Notes: generated by a model not told the origin, from the letters alone. A stretch of 64,000 nt of DNA from Brassica napus (GCF_020379485.1 NW_026014892.1:62001-126000), one strand, 5' to 3'; counted from the stretch's first letter, positions 30,822 to 43,079 are shown. A program made the numbers and translations.

Positions 30822-33800
30822 ATGGAAAGCAACAAGGCAGTGGTTCCGGTTACTCTCAAGGGGGGTAACTACCTTTTGTGGTCTCGTTTGGTGAAGACAG
30901 CAGTGGGGAGTAAGGGTTTATGGGGACACATCACACAGAGTGAAGCCCCAAAGCTCATTACTTATGAAGGCGACAAGGAGATTGTCGAGTGCGATGAAGA
31001 GAAGTGGGAGCAAGATGATCAGCTGGTGATGTCCATACTCCAACGGTCTCTTGAAGTGTCTATCCTGGAGGCATACAGCTACTGTGAGACAGCAAGGGAT
31101 CTTTGGGACACGCTAAAGAAGGTTTATGGTAACATCTCAAACTTGAGCCGTGTGTTTGAAGTGAAACGTGCTATCAACAGCTTGACACAGGAGGACATGG
31201 AGTTTACTAAGCACCTTGGGAGGTTCAGAGCCTTGTGGTCTGAACTGGAGATGCTGAGGCCAGGCACAACCAACCTAGATGAGCTGGCTGAGAGACGCGA
31301 GCAGGACAAGGTGTTTGGGTTGCTGCTCACGCTGAATCCAAGCTACAACAGCCTCATCAAACACATTCTGAGGTCCGGGAAGTTACCTGACCTTGAGGAA
31401 GTGTGTGCACAAGTTCAGAAGGAGGAAGGTTCTATCGGTCTCTTTGGAGGGAAAGGAGAGATCACACTTGCAAACCAAGCTGAAGTTCCGCAAGCAAACC
31501 GTGCGAGCTCTAACCAGTATGATGCAAAGAAGTTCACGGGAAATTGTGATCATTGCAAGAGACAAGGTCACAAGAAGAACCAGTGCTGGATCTTGCATCC
31601 TCATCTGAAGCCGGCCAAGTTCTCAAGAGAGAAAGATGGGAGAGCCAATGTCTCGTATGCTGGAAGTGAGCCGGGAAGTTCAAGTGTTGCTGGGAGCTCA
31701 GGCCAAGCTGGAGAGGGCGGGACACGTGAGCCTGGAGATAGCAAGGCCCTGGTGACTTACACACCTCAGCCAAGCCTTCAGAACAACCGTGAGAATGAGT
31801 ACCTAAGGAGATCAGACCTTGACTCCCTCATCAAAATGCTAAAGGAGAACGGTAACACACTGGGTACTCTTGGTTACTCCTTTGGTGCATTATATGAATC
31901 GTGTAGTATTGCTAGAGAACCTGATCATTCAAGCATTGCTTATAAACCTACTAGCATACTAGGACAGTCTCATATTGCACACAATCTGTTTAAACCATTG
32001 GTAGTTGATTCAGAAGCATCTCATCATATGATTAGTGATACTAGTTTGATTAGAGACATTGAACCTACAAATGGACATGTCATGATTGCAAATGGAGATA
32101 AAATCCCAATTAGAGGAATTGGCAAGCTAAAATTGTTTGATAAAGACTCTAAAGCATTTTATATGCCTGACTTCACATCAAATCTATTATCTGTAAAGAA
32201 GTGTACTACAGATCTTAATTGCAATGTTATATTCAGTCCTAATGATGTGAAGTTTCAGGATATTGAGAGCAGCCAATTGATTGGAAAAGGAGTTACCAAG
32301 GGAGATTTATATTTACTTGAAGAACTAGCTCCTGTTTCTGATTACTTATGCTCATTTACTTCTGCTTCTATGATGAATAAAAATGCATTGTGGCATGCTA
32401 GACTAGGTCATCCCCATGTTAGGGCTTTAAACTTAATGTTACCAGGTGTGGTATTTGAAAATAAGGATTGTGAAGCTTGCATTTTAGGCAAGCATTGTAA
32501 AACTGTGTTTCCCATTTCATCTACTGTTTATGACAAGTGCTTTGATCTAATTCACTCTGATGTTTGGACTGCTCCTTGCTTGTCTAGGGATAGTTTTAAA
32601 TACTTTGTCACATTCATAGATGAAAAATCGAAATACACCTGGATAACACTTATTCAAACCAAAGATAGGGTGCTTGAAGCTTTTAAAAATTTTCAAAACT
32701 ATGTGACTAACCATTACAATGCCAAGATTAAAATTTTGAGATCAGATAATGGTGGGGAATACACTGGTCAAGCCTTCAAGCAACATCTAGCGCAACATGG
32801 GATACTACACCAAACGAGTTGTCCTTATACTCCTCAGCAAAATGGAGTGGCTGAGAGAAAGAATAGGCATCTCATGGAGGTGGCAAGGTCAATGATGTTT
32901 CAAGGAAATGTCCCTAAAAGGTTTTGGAGTGATGCTGTGGCTACATCGTGTTATCTAATCAACCGGATCCCAACTAAGATTCTACATGATCAGTCCCCTT
33001 TTGAAGCCTTGAACAAGTACAAACCATCATTGGAGCATATGCGAATCTTTGGATGTCTATGCTTTGTCCTTAGGCCAAAAGAGTTGAGAAACAAGCTTGA
33101 AGCAACCAGCACAAGAGCTATGTTTGTTGGCTACTCTACTACTCAAAAGGGTTACAAGTGCTATGATCCTACTACTCGAAGAGTTCTAGTCTCTAGAGAT
33201 GTAAAGTTCATTGAAGCTAAGGGGTTCTATGAGGAAAAGAATCAAGATGAGCTGCTAGAATTGACAAGAGAGTCAGATAGAGCGGCCAGCCTTAGAAGTA
33301 TTCTAGAGGGGCTTGGGATACATACTACCCAGGATCCGAAGGAGAGACGCAGTACAACAACCACACAACCTACCGAGGCATCAAACTTAGATCATGGGGG
33401 GGAAAACACACCTGAACCAGCTGAAGTACATGTTGAAAGCCATGATCAAGAAGGCTCAGGTGATCATGATCAAAGTATGATGCAGGAAGATACGGAGGTA
33501 CCAAGCCAAGATCAAGAGGAGGAAACTAATGCAACTACAACTGAACCTGAATCAGAGCCGGCGGTGCAGCCATTGAGAAGAAGCACCAGAGTGAGAAAGG
33601 ATAGTTCCAACTGGGTAAACACGAGAGTGTACTACAATGCCCAGGCTGTGGAACATCCCTCTCAAGCTGTGTGTTCCTTTGCTCATTATCCAGAAGAACA
33701 TTGTGCCTTTATGGTAAGCTTAGATGAGAGCCATGTACCAAAGTCATATGAGGAAGCCATGAAGGACAAGGAGTGGAGGGAATCAGTGGGAGCTGAATCC

Positions 33801-35285
33801 AATGCAATGATCAAGAATGACACTTGGTATGAGAGTGAGTTACCTAAAGGAAAGAGAGCAGTGTCTAGTAGATGGATCTTCACAATTAAGTACCTAGCAA
33901 ATGGACAGATTGATAGAAAGAAGACTCGCTTGGTTGCAAGAGGATTCACTCAAACATATGGAGAGGATTATATAGACACATTTGCGCCAGTTGCTAAGCT
34001 ACATACCATCAGGATTGTCCTATCACTTGCGGTGAATCTTGAGTGGGGCTTGTGGCAAATGGATGTAAAGAATGCATTCCTACAAGGAGAACTAGAAGAT
34101 GAAGTGTATATGTTACCTCCTCCTGGTCTAGAGCACTTGGTGAAGAAAGGGAATGTTCTCAGACTAAAGAAAGCTATCTATGGTCTGAAACAATCACCAA
34201 GGGCATGGTACAACAAGTTGAGCACAACTCTGAATGGAAGAGGCTTTAGGAAGTCAGAGCTTGATCATACTCTCTTTACACTCAACACACCTTCAGGTAT
34301 TGTCGTTCTACTTGTGTATGTAGATGACATCATTATAACAGGTAGTGATAAAGAAGAGATACAAGCCACTAAAGACTTTCTTAAATCTGTTTTTGAGATT
34401 AAAGACTTGGGAAAGATGAAATACTTCCTTGGGATTGAGATATGTAGATCCAAGGAAGGTTTGTTTCTATCCCAAAGAAAGTATACACTTGATCTGTTGA
34501 AAGATGCAGGTAAGCTTGATGGAAAGACGGCCAAGACTCCCTTGGAAGATGGATACAAGGTTCCATGTGAGGGGGAGATTGAAGACAGTCCACCATTCAA
34601 GGATGCAAAGCTTTATAGAAAGCTAGTGGGTAAGCTCATATACCTAACCATCACACGTCCTGATATTTGTTTTGCTGTGAACCAGGTGAGTCAGCATATG
34701 CAAGTTCCAAAAGAACATCATTGGGGAATGGTGAACCGGCTCTTGATGTATCTTAATGGCTCAGCGGATCAAGGAGTGTGGATGGGGTGTAATGGGAGTA
34801 CTGAAGTTGTAGGCTACTGTGATGCGGATTGGGCAGGAGATAGAGCAGATAGAAGGTCCACAACCGGCTACTGCACATTCATTGGAGGGAACTTAGTAAC
34901 TTGGAAGAGTAAGAAGCAGAAGGTGGTCTCATGCTCAAGTGCTGAAGCTGAATACCGAGCCATGCTGAAGCTGACTAATGAGCTTGTATGGATCAAAGGG
35001 ATACTGAAGCACTTGGAGATTATTCAATCCACTCCAATGACCATGCATTGTGACAACCAGGCTGCTATACACATTGCCACCAACTCAGTCTTCCATGAGA
35101 GAACCAAGCACATTGAAGTAGATTGTCACAAGGTGAGGCAAATGATTCTTCTTGGAGTCATCTTACCATGTTACACGAGAAGTGAAGATCAGCTAGCAGA
35201 TGTGTTCACAAAGGCAGCAAGGCAGAAGACAATTGAGTCCATTCATAGCCGGCTAGGACTCATTGATCTCACGAGAAGGAGCTAA
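30822..35285 (+). CDS. D gag-pol polyprotein, 1487 aa, uninterrupted, altered protease
   Basis: A full Ty1/copia polyprotein from ATG 30822 (MESNK...) to TAA 35283-35285. Gag has a CCHC knuckle CDHCKRQGHKKNQC (242-255). Protease follows, then integrase (HARLGHPH...CEACILGKHC; D-D-35-E with QNGVAERKN), a linker with LDHGGEN, RT (QMDVKNAFLQG; YVDD at 1166-1169) and RNase H (DADWAGD, SSAEAEYR, CDNQAA, LADVFTKA). The protease motif reads VVDSEASHH: residue 398 is Glu (GAA) where all sister elements have the catalytic-loop Gly (DSG). This should disable polyprotein processing. Ending LTRRS differs from LGKRSS in A. The length is typical of plant copia elements (about 1300-1500 aa). Confidence 0.95.
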   Translation: MESNKAVVPVTLKGGNYLLWSRLVKTAVGSKGLWGHITQSEAPKLITYEGDKEIVECDEEKWEQDDQLVMSILQRSLEVSILEAYSYCETARDLWDTLKKVYGNISNLSRVFEVKRAINSLTQEDMEFTKHLGRFRALWSELEMLRPGTTNLDELAERREQDKVFGLLLTLNPSYNSLIKHILRSGKLPDLEEVCAQVQKEEGSIGLFGGKGEITLANQAEVPQANRASSNQYDAKKFTGNCDHCKRQGHKKNQCWILHPHLKPAKFSREKDGRANVSYAGSEPGSSSVAGSSGQAGEGGTREPGDSKALVTYTPQPSLQNNRENEYLRRSDLDSLIKMLKENGNTLGTLGYSFGALYESCSIAREPDHSSIAYKPTSILGQSHIAHNLFKPLVVDSEASHHMISDTSLIRDIEPTNGHVMIANGDKIPIRGIGKLKLFDKDSKAFYMPDFTSNLLSVKKCTTDLNCNVIFSPNDVKFQDIESSQLIGKGVTKGDLYLLEELAPVSDYLCSFTSASMMNKNALWHARLGHPHVRALNLMLPGVVFENKDCEACILGKHCKTVFPISSTVYDKCFDLIHSDVWTAPCLSRDSFKYFVTFIDEKSKYTWITLIQTKDRVLEAFKNFQNYVTNHYNAKIKILRSDNGGEYTGQAFKQHLAQHGILHQTSCPYTPQQNGVAERKNRHLMEVARSMMFQGNVPKRFWSDAVATSCYLINRIPTKILHDQSPFEALNKYKPSLEHMRIFGCLCFVLRPKELRNKLEATSTRAMFVGYSTTQKGYKCYDPTTRRVLVSRDVKFIEAKGFYEEKNQDELLELTRESDRAASLRSILEGLGIHTTQDPKERRSTTTTQPTEASNLDHGGENTPEPAEVHVESHDQEGSGDHDQSMMQEDTEVPSQDQEEETNATTTEPESEPAVQPLRRSTRVRKDSSNWVNTRVYYNAQAVEHPSQAVCSFAHYPEEHCAFMVSLDESHVPKSYEEAMKDKEWRESVGAESNAMIKNDTWYESELPKGKRAVSSRWIFTIKYLANGQIDRKKTRLVARGFTQTYGEDYIDTFAPVAKLHTIRIVLSLAVNLEWGLWQMDVKNAFLQGELEDEVYMLPPPGLEHLVKKGNVLRLKKAIYGLKQSPRAWYNKLSTTLNGRGFRKSELDHTLFTLNTPSGIVVLLVYVDDIIITGSDKEEIQATKDFLKSVFEIKDLGKMKYFLGIEICRSKEGLFLSQRKYTLDLLKDAGKLDGKTAKTPLEDGYKVPCEGEIEDSPPFKDAKLYRKLVGKLIYLTITRPDICFAVNQVSQHMQVPKEHHWGMVNRLLMYLNGSADQGVWMGCNGSTEVVGYCDADWAGDRADRRSTTGYCTFIGGNLVTWKSKKQKVVSCSSAEAEYRAMLKLTNELVWIKGILKHLEIIQSTPMTMHCDNQAAIHIATNSVFHERTKHIEVDCHKVRQMILLGVILPCYTRSEDQLADVFTKAARQKTIESIHSRLGLIDLTRRS

Positions 35286-35317
35286 GCCCCTTAGCTATGA
35301 GGTCTTTACTCTTTTTC

Positions 35318-35358
35318 CCTTATCAAAGTTTTGTCCCAATGGGTTTTCTTTGGTGAGG
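35318..35358 (+). other. Conserved 3'-UTR hairpin of D
   Basis: CCTTATCAAAG pairs with CTTTGGTGAGG around TTTTGTCCCAATGGGTTTT. A G-C pair of the other families has become A-U at the inner end of the stem, a compensating double change. Confidence 0.7.
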
Positions 35359-35425
35359 TTTTTAATGAGGAAGATCTCATGGCTATCCAAGCTTAGACTT
35401 TCACAAAGCTAAGCTTGAGGGGGAG

Positions 35426-35762
35426 TGTTGAGATGAGATCACTTTGAGATGAGATCATGAGATGAAGTGTTGAGTAATGTATGTGAGGAGAGGGTATGAA
35501 GTAGTGAAGTATTAGGAAGAAAGGGATTGAGGAGGCTTAGTCCGTACAATCCGTACAGGCCGTACATGAGGAGTGGCCGTACAAGTCTTGGGTAACACTC
35601 TTCACTATTCAGGATGGTTACTTGTGAAAAGGGTGATGGTAACTATGGAGAGTTACCAGCACTTGATCAGACCGTTGAAAGAAGGATAAGGCCGCGGCTT
35701 GACAGGCTGTATGCAGCTGGAATGGGAAAGCAACCTTATCCATTCATCCCACACATGTGGAG
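35426..35762 (+). repeat. 3' LTR of D, first 337 bp only
   Basis: It copies 30107-30443 with four visible substitutions, then breaks after ACACATGTGGAG where the LTR of E starts. The missing 284 bp should lie right of the window, beyond E. Confidence 0.9.
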
Positions 35763-36311
35763 TATAAGATTTGAGTATTGGGAAAAGTATAAAGAGAATA
35801 AATGGATTTGAAAATGATTTAGACTAGAATCATGATGAACAAGTAATAGTATGATCAAGAGAGACTCTCGGTGTGTCTTTCATTAATGAACAAGGTTACA
35901 ATATATAGAAGGCTAAGACATAACAAGGGCTAGCTAGGTTAAAATGAAAAGCATGTGGAGTCAACAGGTGAGGAGCGTCCGGTTTGAATTGAGCGGCTAA
36001 GGATCTTCACACGCTTTGGTCTTTGGCTAAAGTAGCTTTTACTTTACAGCTAGTGACAGCCTGGATGTGCCTGCCTTATCCCTTCAACGGTCTGATGCAG
36101 GAAAAGGAGTAAGATGTGTGAAACTCTAAGTTAACTTCACCGGGGTAACTTGTGGTCGACTCAACTCCTTTCATCATCCTAAATGGTACGGCCTGGTACG
36201 GCCTTACTTGTACGGATGACCTAACCTCAACTCCTCTCCATTACTCCATACTTCTCTAAACCTTCAGCCTATCATCAAGTCTTCCTCTTCAATTGTTTAC
36301 TCTGTTCAACA
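35763..36311 (-). repeat. 3' LTR of E (549 bp)
   Basis: It reads TATAAGATTTGAG to CTGTTCAACA on the plus strand, so in element orientation it starts TGTTGAACAGAG and ends CTCAAATCTTATA. The GTAC cluster at about 36,185-36,216 contains GGTACGGCC twice and a full TTGTACGGA (complement of TCCGTACAA) at 36208-36216. Confidence 0.9.
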
Positions 36312-36379
36312 CTCCCCCTCAAGCTTAACTTAGTGCCTTAGTTAAGCTTGGACAGCCATAAGATCTTCCTCATTAAAAA

Positions 36380-36420
36380 CCTCACCAAGGAAAACCCATT
36401 GGGACAAAACCTTGATGAGG
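36380..36420 (-). other. Conserved 3'-UTR hairpin of E
   Basis: On the minus strand CCTCATCAAGG and CCTTGGTGAGG enclose TTTTGTCCCAATGGGTTTT, identical to the C and H version. Confidence 0.68.
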
Positions 36421-36452
36421 GAAAAAGAGTAAAGATCTCATGACTAAGGGAA

Positions 36453-37609
36453 CTAGCTCCTTGGTGTTAGATCAATGAGCCCCAACCTGATATGTATGGA
36501 CTCCATTGTCTTGTGTCTCGCAGCCTTGGTAAAGATGTCAGCTAACTGATCTTCGCTTCTGGTATAACAAGGCAAGATCACTCCAAGAACCATCATCTGC
36601 CTCACTTTGTGACAATCAACTTCTATGTGTTTGGTTCTCTCATGAAACACAGAGTTGGAGGCAATGTGAATTGCTGCTTGATTGTCACAATGCATAGTCA
36701 TTGGTGTAGACTGCTCCACGCCTAGATGTTTTAATATCCCCTTGATCCACACCAACTCATTTGTAAGCTTCAGCATAGCTCTATATTCAGCTTCCGCACT
36801 TGAACACGACACCACCTTTTGCTTCTTGCTTTTCCAAGTGACAATGTTGCCTCCAATGAAGGTGCAGTAGCCGGTGGTTGATATTCTGTCCTCTCTATCT
36901 CCAGCCCAATCAGCATCACAGTAGCCCACCACTTCAGTACTCTTGTTACAGCCTAGCCACACACCTTGGCCTGGAGCTCCATTTAGGTACATCAAGATTC
37001 TCTCTACCATGCCCCAATGATGTTCCTTTGGTGTTTGCATGTGTTGGCTAACCTGGTTTACAGCAAAACATATATCAGGTCTTGTGATTGTTAGGTAGAT
37101 TAGCTTACTCACTAGCTTCCTATAAAGCTTAGGATCCTGAAGTGGCTTGCTGTCTTCAAGCTCCCCCTTGCGTGGGACTTTATATCCATCCTCCATTGGC
37201 ATCTTGGCTGTCTTTCCTCCAAGAGCACCTGCATCCTTTAAAAGATCAAGTGTATATTTCCTTTGAGACATGAACAAACCTTCCTTGGATCTACAAATCT
37301 CAATACCAAGGAAGTATTTCATTTCTCCCAAGTCTTTGATTTCAAAAACAGATTTCAGAAACTCTTTAGTCTCTTGTATCCCAACCTTATCACTACCTGT
37401 TATGATTATGTCATCAACATACACGAGGAGAGCTATGATACCTGATGGCGTTGTGAGAGTAAACAAGGTGTGATCAAGCTCAGATTTGATGAACCCACGC
37501 CCATTCAGCGTAGTACTCAACTTGTTGTACCAAGCTCTTGGTGACTGTTTCAAGCCATAAATAGCCTTCTTTAGTCTCAAGACATTCCCTGGCTTCACTA
37601 GATGTTCAA
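36453..37609 (-). pseudogene. E RT C-terminal half and RNase H
   Basis: The fragment reads from EHLVKPGNVLRLKKAIYGLKQ through the RT loop YVDD (37410-37421) and RNase H (DADWAGD, SSAEAEYR, CDNQAA, LADIFTKA) to LTPRS and a stop at 36453. It has no stop or shift inside. DREDRISTTGY departs from the DRADRRSTTGY of all sister elements. It is separated from its upstream half by A3; the TSD TTCAA lies at 37605-37609 and 43691-43695. Confidence 0.92.
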
Positions 37610-38210
37610 TATCACTTTTAGGATTGAGTAGAGTAATCTGAGTAAATAAGAAAGACTAGAAGTGTTTTAGAAGAGATTTGAGTATGAAATGAGATTAGGA
37701 GTCTAGCATACAATCATTGTGAGAATAAAGACTAAGAGAGACTCATAACTTGCTTAATCTTATTAATGAGAGAGTTTACATATTTATATGAAGGAGAGAG
37801 ATAGGGTTTTCGTATACAAGAGGATAAGGTAAGCATGTGGAGTCAATGCCTAATTCAAAACTATCCAATAAGGAGAGCCATCCGTGTGAGGCCTCTCTAG
37901 CTGGCTGATGCCTTTTGCTTTTACTTTCCAGCTGTGACAGCCTGTCCAAGACTCTCCCTTATCCTTTCCAACGGTCTGATCCATCCTCCAAAGGCTAAGG
38001 TAACTTCTCCTCTTTACTTAAGTAACTTGGGTAACTAGTGGTGAGGTTTGGTTGAGCTTTGGTCGATCCCATCTTGTACGGATGGTACGGCCATGTACGG
38101 CCTTGTACGGACTGGTTGATCCCAAAGCTCCCAAACCTTCCTAGTCTCCCTTCTCCTCATTCTACTCAAACCTCATCTCCCTTCTTCACTTAACTCAGCT
38201 CATCTCAACA
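37610..38210 (-). repeat. 3' LTR of A3 (601 bp)
   Basis: Reverse family A LTR with an intact GTAC cluster, followed by the complement of the polypurine tract at 38211. The hairpin is at 38278-38318. Confidence 0.94.
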
Positions 38211-38277
38211 CTCCCCCTCAAGCTTAGCTTTGTGAAAGCCTAAGCTTGGACAGCCATGAGATCTTCCTCATTAAAAA

Positions 38278-38318
38278 CCTCACTAAGGAAAACCCATTGG
38301 GACAAAACCTTAATGAGG
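38278..38318 (-). other. Conserved 3'-UTR hairpin of A3
   Basis: Same arms as A1 and A2 on the minus strand: CCTCATTAAGG with CCTTAGTGAGG. Confidence 0.68.
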
Positions 38319-38350
38319 GAAAAAGAGTAAAGATCTCATGACTAAGGGGA

Positions 38351-41300
38351 TCAGCTGCTTCTCTTCCCAAGATCAATGAGGCCCAATCTAATATGAATGG
38401 ACTCCATTGTCTTTTGCCTTGCAGCCTTGGTAAATACATCAGCCAACTGATCTTCACTCCTAGTATAACATGGCAAGATGACTCCTAGGACAATCATCTG
38501 CCTCACCTTGTGGCAATCAACCTCAATGTGCTTTGTCCTCTCATGGAACACCGAGTTAGAGGCTATGTGAATGGCGGCCTGGTTGTCACAATGCATTGTC
38601 ATTGGAGTGTCTTGTTTTATCTCCAAATGCTTCAAGATGCCCTTGATCCAAACTAGCTCGTTTGTAAGCTTCAGCATAGCTCTATACTCAGCTTCTGCAC
38701 TTGAGCATGACACCACCTTCTGTTTCTTACTCTTCCAAGTCACCAAGTTGCCTCCAATGAATGTGCAATAGCCGGTTGTTGATCTCCTGTCAGCTCTATC
38801 ACCTGCCCAATCTGCATCACAATAGCCCACCACTTCTGTGCTTCCATTGCACCCCATCCATACTCCTTGATCCGGCGAGCCATTCAAACATTAGTAGCCT
38901 CTCCACCATACGCCAATGATGTTCCTTGGGAAGCTGCATGTGTTGACTCACCTGATTCACAGCAAAGCATATATCAGGTCTTGTGATGGTAAGATAAATC
39001 AATTTGCCAACAAGTTTTCTATAGAGTTTAGGATCATGAAATGGCTTGCTGTCTTCAATCTCCCCCTCTCTTGGTACTTTGTAGCCATCCTCCATTGGCA
39101 TCCTTGCTGTCTTGCCTCCATAAGCACCTGCACCTTTCAAAAGATCAAGTGTATACTTCCTTTGGGACATGAACAAACCTTCCTTGGATCTACAAATCTC
39201 AATTCCAAGAAAGTATTTCATTTCTCCCAAGTCTTTTATTTCAAACATAGACTTTAGAAACTCCTTGGTTGCTTTGATACCTTCCTTATCACTCCCTGTG
39301 ATAATGATATCATCCACATACACAAGGAGAGCAACCATACCTGAGGGAGTAGTGAGGGTAAAGAGAGTATGGTCCAATTCTGACTTCTTAAAACCTCGGC
39401 CGTTCAGAGTTGTGCTCAACTTGTTGTACCAAGCTCTTGGTGATTGCTTCAACCCATAGATAGCCTTCTTTAGCCTCAGTACATTCCCTCTTTTCACTAG
39501 ATGTTCAAGACCAGGTGGAGGATACATGTATACTTCATCCTCAAGTTCTCCTTGTAAGAATGCATTCTTCACATCCATTTGCCACAATCCCCATCCAAGA
39601 TTAACTGCCAAGCTTAGTACAATTCTAATGGTATGTAACTTGGCTACTGGTGCAAATGTCTCAATGTAATCCTCTCCATATGTTTGAGTGAACCCTCTTG
39701 CTACTAATCTAGTCTTCTTCCTCTCAATCTGCCCATCAGCCTTGTATTTGATTGTGAAGATCCATCTACTAGATACTGCCTTCTTTCCTTTTGGTAGTTC
39801 ACTCTCATACCATGTATCATTCTTGATCATAGCTCCTGCCTCAGCTCCTACTGATTCCTTCCATTCCTTATCCTTCATTGCCTCTTCATAGCTTCTTGGA
39901 ATGTGATTCTCATCTAAGTTTACCATGAATGCACAATGTGCTTCTGGATATTTAGCAAAAGAACACACGGCCTGAGTAGGATGCTTCACAGCTTGGGCAT
40001 TGTAGTACACTCTTGTGTTTACCCAACTGGAAGGATCCTTTCTCAGCCTTGTACTTCTTCTCAACACTGGTCCTTCTTGCGCCATCTCTTGTTCTTCTTC
40101 TTGTGGCAGCACACTTGGTTCAGATCTTTCTTCTCCTAGCTGACTTGCTTCAGCTCCTTCTTCCCTTAGCTGACTCTCTTCAGCTTCTTGTTGATCATTT
40201 GATTCCACAGCTTGATCATGAGAACCAGAACTCTCTTCTCTACTTGTCTCTTCACGGTTTTGAGTTCTTGTTTCATTCCCCCCTACATGGTCAAGATTGG
40301 AGGTCTGATGATCCGGTACTGGAGTAGTGCTTCTTCCACCTTGATTCATGTTGATTCCAAGACCCTCTAGGATAATCCTCAATGTTTCAGCTCTATCAGA
40401 AGTGAGATCTTTCAAATCATCTTTAGTCTGCTCCTCATAGTATTTTTTTTTCTTCAACAAACTTCACTTCTCTAGATACTAACACTCTCCTTGTGTTAGG
40501 ATCATAGCACTTGTATCCTTTCTGACTTGATGAATATCCAATAAACATTGCCTTTGAACTCTTAGCTTCTAGCTTGTTTCTTATCTCTCCAGGCACCATC
40601 ACAAAACACAAACATCCAAAGATCTTCATATGCTCTAGAGAGGGTTTGTACTGATTCAGTACCTCAAACGGTGATTGTCCTTGAAGAATCAGAGTTGGTG
40701 TCCTGTTGATGAGATAACAAGCCGTAGCAACTGCATCACTCCAAAACTTCTTAGGCACGTTGGATTGAAACATCATGGACCTGGCTACTTCCATCAAATG
40801 CCTGTTCTTCCTCTCAGCCACACCATTCTGTTGTGGGGTATAGGGACAGCTTGTCTGATGAAGGATTCCATGCTGAGATAGGTGTAGTTTGAATGCTTGT
40901 CCCGTGTACTCTCCTCCATTATCTGACCTAAAAATCTTTATCTTGGCATTGTAATGGTTAGTCACATAGGCTTGAAAGTTTTTAAATGCATCAAGTACCC
41001 TATCTTTGGTTGGAATTAGGGTTAACCAGGTGTATTTGGATTTTTCATCAATGAAAGTTACATAGTACTTATGGTTGTCTCTAGACAGGCAAGGTGCAGT
41101 CCAAACATCAGAATGAATGAGATCAAAACATTTTTCATAAACAGTAGTAGACTTGGTAAAGACAGTTCTACAATGCTTGCCTAAAATGCAAGCTTCACAC
41201 TCATTATTCTCAAAGGAAACACCTGGCAACATCAGTTTTAAAGCCTTATTATGAGGGTGTCCTAATCTAGCATGCCACAATGCATTTTTACTTAAACTAG

Positions 41301-42832
41301 AACCAGAAACAGAAGTAAACGAGCAGCTATATCTAGAAACAGGAGTGAGATCTTCAAGTAAATATAGCTCTCCTTTAGTCACTCCCTTTCCAATCATCTT
41401 GCTGCTTTTAATATCCTGAAACTTCACATCATTAGGACTGAATATAACATTGCATTGCAAATCAGTAGCACATTTCTTAACAGATAACAAGTTTGAAGTA
41501 AATTCAGGCATATAAAAAGCTTTAGTTTCCTTATCAAACAGTTTAAGACTTCCTATTCCTCTAATAGGAATCTTATCTCCATTAGCAATCATTACATTTC
41601 CATTCATTGGTACAATGTTTTTAATCAAATTAGTGTCACTTATCATATGATGAGATGCACCTGAATCAATCACTAATGGCTTAATGTCATGAGAACTAGC
41701 AATATGTGCAAGGATACTAGATGGTTTGAATGCATGATCATTTCTAGCAAAGTTTGCAATCCTAGATTGATTTACCATTTCTATCAAGCTCTCATGCATC
41801 CTATCAGTTCTAGTTAGATTCTTATAGTTCTCTACTACACTAGCACCAAATGAATACCCAAAGGTGTTACCATTCTCCTTGAACAACTTAATGAGAGCAT
41901 CAAGGTCGGATCTCCTTAGATACTCTTGATCATTGTTCCCACGGTTGCTTGGTGCTCCAGTGTAGGCTACAAGAGACTTCCCATCACCTGCCTCACGCCC
42001 ATCTATCTCCTTTCCTTTGTTTGTACCAGCACCACTTGTACCATCCGAGACATTAGACCTTGCCTCACGATCCTTCATGAACTTAGCCGGCTTGAGGTGA
42101 GAGTGGAGTATCCATGCGCAGCCTTGTTTGCTTGTGGAGCTTCACACCCCTCCTCTTGAGTTGCTTGACTTGCAAGGGAAAGGTCTCCTTTCTTCCCAAA
42201 CAGCCCAATGGAGCCTTGCTCCTTCTGAATCCGTGCACACACATCCTCAAGGTCAGGTAGAGTATCCTCCCTAAGTAGGTGCTGGATGAGACCGTTGTAC
42301 GCTGGGTTTAGGGTGAGGAGTAACCCAAAGACCTTATCTTGCTCTCTCCTCTTGTTAAGCTCATCAGCATCCGTTGTGCTTGGCCTAAGCATCTCCATCT
42401 CGGACCAGAGGCTTCTGAATCTTCCTAGATGCTTAGTGAACTCCATGTCTTCTTGTACAAGGTTGTTGATAGCTTGCTTCACCTCAAACACTCGGCTTAG
42501 GTTTGAAGTGTTCCATACACCTTCTTCAAAGTATCCCACAGCTCTTTAGCAGACTCACAGTAGCTGTATGCATCCAGAATAGCCGGCTCAAGGGATGCAT
42601 GAAGCACAGACATCACCAACATGTCCTCTTGATGCCACTTCTCTTCTGCCTTGCTTGCGGCTTCATCTTCAGCCTCTCCTTGAGTGATGAGCTTTGGAGC
42701 TTCTCCTGGCGTGATGTGCTTCCAAAGCCCCTTGCTTCCCACTGTGGTTCTCACCATCCGAGACCACACCAAGTAGTTGTTTCCCTTGAAACACACCGCC
42801 ACTTTCATGTTCATGTTCATCCCACTCTCCAT
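38351..42832 (-). pseudogene. A3 gag-pol with four frame lesions, zinc knuckle deleted
   Basis: Starts MESGMNMNMK at 42832 and would end LGKRSS at 38351. Compared with the intact A2: a one-base loss near 42510 (GTTCCATAC for GTTGCCATAC); a deletion of about 76 bp at about 42114, joined at a TCC microhomology, which removes the entire CCHC knuckle; a one-base gain in a T-run near 40443 at the integrase-linker border; and a two-base loss near 38887 in RNase H. Between lesions the protease (DSGASHH), the integrase core with QNGVAERKNR, and RT YVDD are unchanged. The linker motif reads LDHVGG instead of LDHEGG. Confidence 0.93.
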
Positions 42833-43079
42833 GTTGAATGTAGGACCCTTTAGACTTCAATAACTTTCTCTTGAGGTAACTGTCTTGAGCGAACACTAGT
42901 AGCTTCACCTTTTACCCACACAGCTTCAATAACACCTCACACAACCAATAGAACTCAGAAAGACTACCCAGAATCGCTTAAGAACACACGAACACAAAAC
43001 TGTCTCTTCAAAGCTTCAATCTTGAATCTTTAAAGAACCCAACGAAACCAAGTTTCCTATGAACCTGGCTCTGATACCA

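Larger units (their letters stand above)
30107..35762 (+). mobile_element. Element D: copia element with full ORF, 3' LTR cut by E
   Basis: The 5' LTR (30107-30727, 621 bp) sits in G2 after GAGTG. The primer site at 30728 has one mismatch (TGGTATTAGAGCC). Gag-pol is at 30822-35285, the hairpin at 35318-35358, and the polypurine tract just before the 3' LTR, which starts at 35426 and is interrupted after 337 bp by E. Over the shared 337 bp the two LTRs differ at four positions by eye. Its leader is only 94 bp, shorter than in families A and C. Confidence 0.93.

Noticed and set aside
37610..38210. E and A3 considered as one recombinant element
   Set aside because: The perfect duplication TTCAA on both sides of A3 and the in-frame continuity of E RT across it show a simple insertion.
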